DNA from: Xanthoparmelia taractica
Lineage: Eukaryota > Ascomycota > Lecanoromycetes > Lecanorales > Parmeliaceae
Length of the DNA stretch: 64,000 nt
Assembly (NCBI GenBank): GCA_033085395.1
Contig: JANQBS010000079.1
Coordinates: 1-64,000, forward strand
Direction: 5' to 3'
Positions within the stretch are counted from its first letter, which is position 1. Every line of letters begins with the position of its first letter. The notes under the pieces are model-generated. The model ran no database searches. It was given only the letters and a program-made list of their open reading frames with translations, and was not told the DNA's origin. This document shows, piece after piece, positions 59,269 through 64,000 of the stretch. The translations under genes and the position numbers were made by a program.

Positions 59269-60013
59269 TCACGCGCCACTCATCCAATGCCGATGCAAAT
59301 CCCAGCTGAAATCCGGCACCTCCACCAAAACCTTCTGAAAAGACCCCTTGACATCATCGCCCAGATAACGCAACGGAGTCGCTTTGACCTTATCGACCGT
59401 CGCATCCCTAAGCGTACGCTCCGAGTCCGGCGTCGAAGAGTAGACAATGGGGATACTATCGATCAAGCCTAGCAGATCCTGAGAACCGAACTTCGCCGCG
59501 TGTTTGTTGAAGTTGAGTAGGGACGTCTCTTTGATGACGGCGATGTCCCATTTATCGCCGAGGGCGTACATGGCGGCGTGGAGCTGGTGAGGGGATTTCC
59601 AGTACTCGCCGTCGGCTTCGAGGGTGAAATCGGTGTAGCTGCCTGAGTAGAGGCAGTCTATCATTCTCGTCACGAGGTTGGTGCCGTCTTCGGTGAGGTT
59701 TACGGCGCTTTTTGCGGATTCCTGTTTGGCGTTTATTAGCTTGAGGCTTTGTGTTTTATAACGAGTGAGTGAGTGAGTCTCTTGAAGGTTATACGTACCG
59801 ACATGCCGCTGGAGCAGAGTGCCGTGAAGACTTTTGATTGAGAGCAGATGATGATTTTGTGCACCATGAACTCAGTACTGCCGCAGGTGATCTTGAAATC
59901 GGTGAAGAGTCCGGCTTTGTACGCTTTATCAAGACTGTTAGATCATGCTAGGAGTGTTTGTGAGCGTTGAAAGTACCTTTGAATAGCTCCATGAAGAAGC
60001 TGGTGCTTGCCAT
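59269..60013 (-). CDS. BTB/POZ domain protein
   Basis: Three exons (59977-60013, 59799-59923, 59269-59721) give 204 residues in frame. The BTB/POZ fold covers roughly residues 10-120: GLFTDFKITCGSTEFMVHKIIICSQSKVF, then LTEDGTNLVTRMIDCLYSGSYTD, then YALGDKWDI. Fungal proteins of this size with a lone BTB domain are common and may act as adaptors of cullin-3 ubiquitin ligases, but none has a defined role here. The first acceptor was picked to give FKAYKAGLFTDF. The frame stops at MSGA. A consensus GTGAGT donor overlaps that stop, and a 67-bp intron (59206-59272) would give an alternative end at 59169 with a basic SSKRRR tail. Confidence 0.82.
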
Positions 60014-60245
60014 GGTTGTGTACGCGGTGGGTGTCGTGTTGTTGGTGAGAGGTAACCGTGATTTGACGAAAATATATAGCCACTAGCGCCGAATGACGAG
60101 TACAAAACATTGATTCACTCACTTGAATCGACAAGGGTCCCATAAGAGGGCTATTTATTTATTAGTAAGGTCACTTAGACCTCTTGTCAGCTTATAGGTC
60201 TCGTTACTGAATTGCATGCTATGCCAAAGGTCTTATACTTGCTCT

Positions 60246-61457
60246 TTATTCACCGTCATCGTCCATAACGATCCCGTCTTCAGTGACCTGGAATGAGAAT
60301 CGGCCTTGATTCTTCAGCCCCTCGACACCCTCTCTCACTTCCCCCCTCCAACCCTCACTTCCCCACCAGTTGACCCACCCAGAGAAACCGCTCTTCTTTA
60401 CCGCTTCCCACCGTTGCACTCCTTCCATCTTGGCCTCCTCGGCACTCAAGCCAGGCCCAAATTTCGAAACTCTATTCCTCTCAACAACCACCTTAATCTT
60501 GCAGAAATTGTTCCACAGAGAGGGAAGATGAGGACGTAGAGCCGGATGTCCCGCTACCGAGGTGACAGGAGCTAAGCCCCAATTCGTAGCCACTATGGTG
60601 CAAGAGAAGAGGCACTGGAAGTGACGCAGTAGAGAGATGAGATTGCGGTAGCGCTCAAGTAAAAGAGTGCTGTTTGCCTTTTCGGCGTGATTGGAGGCGG
60701 GCAAACCGGTTTCTTCATCAGCGTCTAAGCGGTCTTGCCAGAGGAAGGCACTGAGGTCGTTGATGGCCAGGAGACCAAGGCGACGATTGGCGGACAGGTG
60801 CCTTGATGGCGAGGAGAGCAGGAAGGTTGGCAAGGAGGCCAAAGTAGCCAACAGAGAAGAAGATGATTGAGGACGGAAGATGTGGAGGTGGGTTAGGGAG
60901 TCCGAGATTAGAGACGAGATCTCATGCTCGGGCAATGTTAAAGCAGAAGTAGAGCATATTGAGGAGATATAATTGTGCATAACATGATGAAGCCGTATAA
61001 TTGAAAATCTCCCTGATAGATCAAGGAGGACTACGGCGTTGCCCTTCCCATTGATGGACACGTCTTTATGCTCTGCTGGTAGCAGAGAAAGTGAGATTAG
61101 CAGGTAAAGCAGTTGTGTCTTCCCAGAGCATGCGGTGGCATCGCTAATTTCTATAAGTGGTAGTGGCTTCTCTCTCGGCGGTAGAGTTGGCCCTTCCTGG
61201 TGAGCAGACCACTCAGTATGGTAGTGTTGTTGCTGCCGAGTTAGGGGAGGCTTCTGAAAGAGGCCGAGGATTCTATCGAGTGGTGAAAAACCAAGTGGAG
61301 GTTCTGTATTCACATTGAGCTCTTGTGCTGAACGTAAAAGCTAAGGAAGGTCATTCGATATGTAGTTGGACGACGGATTAGGATCTTTCCACACCTCATC
61401 CAACCCTTCCACATTCACTTCTCCCAACAATTCTGTCCCGAGTACTTCTGCGTTCAT
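60246..61457 (-). CDS. XRCC2-like RAD51 paralogue (DNA recombination/repair)
   Basis: The main exon (60246 to about 61319) encodes an approximately 355-residue RecA-type ATPase core. It is followed by a Trp-rich tail (SGWVNWWGSEGWRGE). The P-loop reads ATACSGKTQLLYLL, and the Walker B region reads LLAINDLSAFLWQDR, the D-x-L-S-A-F-x-W-x-D-R pattern of XRCC2. XRCC2-type paralogues help load RAD51 during homologous recombination in the nucleus. Upstream there is no ATG in register before a stop. A short first exon beginning at 61457 (MNAEVLGTELLGEV) is likely, joined by an intron whose borders I could not fix; an acceptor near 61320-61330 is plausible. The first Gly of the Walker A motif is Ala here. 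Gene extent at the 5' end is therefore tentative. Confidence 0.75.
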
Positions 61458-61556
61458 ATTCACTCCAGCACAATAGTCACTTGGAAGAATCGATCAACAC
61501 ATCATCCTGCAGGTCTTCATTTCATACTCAAATTTGGCGAAAGAGGAGAATCGAGC

Positions 61557-61877
61557 ATGGCGCCACCCATCGAGGCTTTCCCAATTTCAGAGCTCGAGGA
61601 TCGTATCAATGTTCAGTCAAACGGTCGGCGGAGGAAAGGAGGACACATTGACCTCCGCAAATGCGAGCTGCTGGAGTTGGTGCAATATGAGTGTGGTCTC
61701 AAGGGAAGGGAGAGAGGCCGAAGGGCGGTCATCCAATGCGCACCAGTGGTCAAACTATTTCGAAGGTAGGCACCATCATAGCTCGAGTTTACAAAAACCT
61801 GATCTCGATTGGCTTACAGGTGCGCCGGCGGTCTTATGGTGGAGACTACGGGTTGGGATGGGGAGAATACGAGTTGA
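61557..61877 (+). CDS. som1: Som1 family mitochondrial inner membrane peptidase component
   Basis: Two exons (61557-61765 and 61820-61877) give 88 residues. The pattern fits Som1 (PF11093): MAPPIEAFPISEL, then NGRRRKGGHIDLRKCELLELVQYECG, a VIQCAPVVKLFRRC motif formed across the intron, and VETTGWDG at the end. The Cys spacing (KC, YEC, QC, RRC) matches the family, which is small and Cys-rich. In yeast Som1 works with the Imp1/Imp2 inner membrane peptidase in the intermembrane space. The gene starts only about 100 bp from the probable start of the XRCC2-like gene on the other strand, and ends about 170 bp from the end of TAF8. Confidence 0.88.
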
Positions 61878-62045
61878 CGTTGGAAGGTTTTAGGAGAAAA
61901 TGTACTAAGCTGCAAAGTTTCCACTGCAAACAATTACAAGAGCAAAGAACCGAACATCTTGTTGTTTTGATAGACTCGCGCATAAGGGTATCATAGCTAC
62001 GCCAGATAACGCCGCGCGATGCTTCAAAACATGATCGCGAATGCC

Positions 62046-63083
62046 CTAGATGCTCTCGTTGGCTTCTCGCCTCTGAGGTGCCGGTTGCCTCCAATATTTC
62101 TTCTCTGCATTCACAGCTGACCCAAGGCCGTATCCAAAAGATGACACAGGCGGAGAATCGCCCTCTTTCTCTTTCTCTTTCCCTTTGCCAATGCCAGCCG
62201 CCACGTCGAAGTCCATACCGTCAGGGGCATCCTGGGTCACTGCTTGCATGGTCTCCATCCACAGCTGATCCCTGGCTGCCCGTGCGCTCTGCGCTTTTCG
62301 ACCATGTCGAGAGTCTTGCCCTGATTTTCCTGCTCCTGCGCTAACAAGTCTGCGGAGAGCTTCTTCTCCAAGCCTGCCTTCCTCTGTAGCCTTCTCCCGA
62401 ATCTTTCTTGGATCTTGCTCATGCTCTGGATATTGAGGGGTAGCTTTGTAGGTGTGCTTGCTCGGAAGCTCCGGGAAATGTCTCGGGACATAGGTTCGGA
62501 GTTTTTCATTGGGGTCCGCGTTCAACAGTGGTCCTAGAAATCGTAGATGCTGCTCGTCACTGTCTTGCGCAGTGTCTGTCTGTAAAGGGAATTGTGTCCG
62601 CGACGGGCTGACAGGCGGATCGAGGTGCAGTAAGAGCGATCTTAGGCTGAGCTGATGGGTGTGAAGGGATTGTAAAAAATCTTGTGGAATCGCCTGCGTG
62701 CGCCGGCACGAGAGCATGGACTGGCGCACATCTGCCAGATAATGGGCCATGTCTAGCCTAGTCAGCGCAACGCTAAAAAGCTAGCAATTGCAATAGCTTC
62801 TCATACATTCTTCCACATCAATGCGAAAGGTCTCCATCGCGTCTGGCGCCGCGGCTTCGAAGCCTACAGCTTCTAGCGCAAGGCCGATAGAGCGTGTGAG
62901 CATAGACTGAACAGCCTCCTCGTCCTGCCATGGCTCCTTGAGTTGCTGTCGCTGAAGGTCCCAGTTGGGCCGATGGTGACGAATCTGTCCGCAATTCTGC
63001 TTCTTGCGTGGTGGTAGGCCGAGTAGATCAGATGGAGCAGAGCGCTTGGCAGGGAGAGATTGGTACACGGCCATAGGTGCCAT
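62046..63083 (-). CDS. taf8: Transcription initiation factor TFIID subunit 8 (TAF8)
   Basis: Two exons (62807-63083 and 62046-62752) give 327 residues from the Met at 63083; a Met at 63074 is equally possible. The N-terminal histone-fold (bromo-TP) domain reads SMLTRSIGLALEAVGFEAA, then METFRIDVEEYMAHYLADVR across the intron, then CRRTQAIPQDFL. The TAF8 C-terminal domain (PF10406) follows: YVPRHFPELPSKHTYKATP, then DPRKIREKATEEGRLGEEAL. The tail is Lys/Glu/Gly-rich. TAF8 pairs with TAF10 and helps assemble TFIID at promoters. The intron 62753-62806 was chosen because the alternative acceptor gives an immediate stop. It is divergent from eIF2-beta with about 290 bp between the starts. Confidence 0.93.
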
Positions 63084-63369
63084 CAAGGCACAGCAAAGAT
63101 GAGCAGTAAGGACATAGATACGATAGCCCGGGCTGTCCAGCAATGAGGTGAAGGTCAGGAGTAAGTGGGAGGTGCTCAGCGACAGTAAAGTGTTCAACAG
63201 TAACAGTATGGGCGAGGGGGGTCAAAAAGATAGCCCGGGAGTTGATCGATCTGATTCAGCCCTACCAAAACTCGCCAATGAAACTGTTGAAGCGTGATGC
63301 CTGACTCATCTTGGCCTTTTGTTCCACTTCTCAGCAATCTAGCTTCGGTTTACTTCACACATCTTCACC

Positions 63370-64000
63370 ATGTCTTCACACAGAAAGTCAGTCGCGTTTA
63401 GCGACGAGCATACGATCGTGGCCTCAAACGGAGAAGTGACAGAAGTCAACGGAACAGGCATACCAGACAAGACATCTGCAGAACGTCATAGCGTCGGTGA
63501 GAGCATATAGAACCCCGTACTCCTACAGTATTCTGACATCGAGAAGACTCTCCCGATACAACACCAGTAAAAGACAACGCGGTCGACGAAGTCACAGACC
63601 TCTTCAAAGGCTTGGGCAAAAAAAAGAAGTCCTCGAAGAAGACCAAGGACGAGGCAGCAGACGGTGGCGACGTGGCCACACCAGCTGCAGATGGCGAATT
63701 CGACCCGACAGCCCTCAAGAAAAAGAAAAAGAAGAAGCCCGCCAAAGCCGCAGAGGCCGATGACTTTGAGGCGAAATTGGCTGAGGCCGGCGTGAACGAG
63801 AATGGCGAAGTGGATGCTAATGCAAAGGCTGCAGCTCAAGAAGGGCAAGCAGAGGAGATAGAAGGCGACATGGTCGCGGGTACCGGTATCTGGGCCCACA
63901 ACGAAGAAAAGCCCATCAAATACGACAAACTCCTCGAACGCTTTTTCGCCCATCTACACTCCGCACATCCAGACCTCCTTTCGAGTGGCTCGAAAAGCTA
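63370..64000 (+). CDS. Eukaryotic translation initiation factor 2 subunit beta, 5' part (cut by window end)
   Basis: Starts at 63370 in good context (CACCATGT). Exon 1 is 63370-63496; the intron 63497-63567 (GTGAGA...CCAG) leads to exon 2, which runs off the window. The N-terminal part has polylysine boxes (GKKKKSSKKTK and LKKKKKKKP), which in eIF2-beta bind eIF5 and the eIF2B epsilon subunit. Then comes the G-T-G-I-W-A-H segment and KYDKLLERFFAHLHSAHPDLLSSG, the conserved start of the core domain. The zinc-ribbon C-terminus lies beyond 64000. It acts in the cytosol in the eIF2-GTP-Met-tRNAi complex. Yeast homologue: SUI3. Confidence 0.93.

Noticed and set aside
58834..59472. 212-codon plus-strand ORF
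   Set aside because: Overlaps the BTB gene in antisense, is rich in Ser/Arg/Thr without domain pattern, and lies in an expected 3' region.

Overview
The window comes from a filamentous ascomycete (Pezizomycotina). Three things point there: genes with many short introns (about 45-100 bp, GTRNGT...YAG); families typical of these fungi (HET protein, PigL_N/P-loop/ankyrin STAND protein, PTH11/rhodopsin-like membrane protein, Som1, fungal Med1); and a long block wrecked by C-to-T/G-to-A change, the signature of repeat-induced point mutation (RIP). I do not name a species.

Layout. 1-17.47 kb is a very A+T-rich repeat block with no intact genes. It holds a Tad1-like LINE relic (minus strand, roughly 0.6-5.8 kb). 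It also holds a complete but dead Ty3/Gypsy chromovirus-type LTR retrotransposon (6732-14069, minus strand) with two 268-bp LTRs and a 5-bp target duplication. The rest of the block has a decayed tandem-repeat coding region (about 15.1-15.6 kb) and a small element with inverted ends (about 16.2-16.6 kb). Normal base composition begins sharply near 17.48 kb.

18.3-32.6 kb holds three self/non-self or stress-type genes: a PigL_N/P-loop/ankyrin STAND protein (frame-disrupted), a HET-domain gene (conserved tail out of frame), and a large GHKL (Hsp90/sacsin-like) ATPase gene with 11 exons. 34.1-44.0 kb is accessory metabolism and membrane genes: an alpha/beta hydrolase, a rhodopsin-like seven-helix protein, two cytochrome P450s and a small membrane protein between the P450s. 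No PKS, NRPS or terpene synthase is visible.

44.8-64.0 kb is conserved core genome: ORMDL (sphingolipid homeostasis), Mediator Med1, glutamine synthetase, a 1413-residue Pezizomycotina protein with four DFLR-type motifs, a BTB protein, an XRCC2-like RAD51 paralogue, Som1, TAF8, and the 5' part of eIF2-beta cut by the window end. So the window runs from heterochromatin-like repeats through a fast-evolving accessory zone into housekeeping genes.

Exon borders were read by hand from splice consensus, frame continuity and family motifs. Most models close in frame; ambiguous junctions are stated in each entry.
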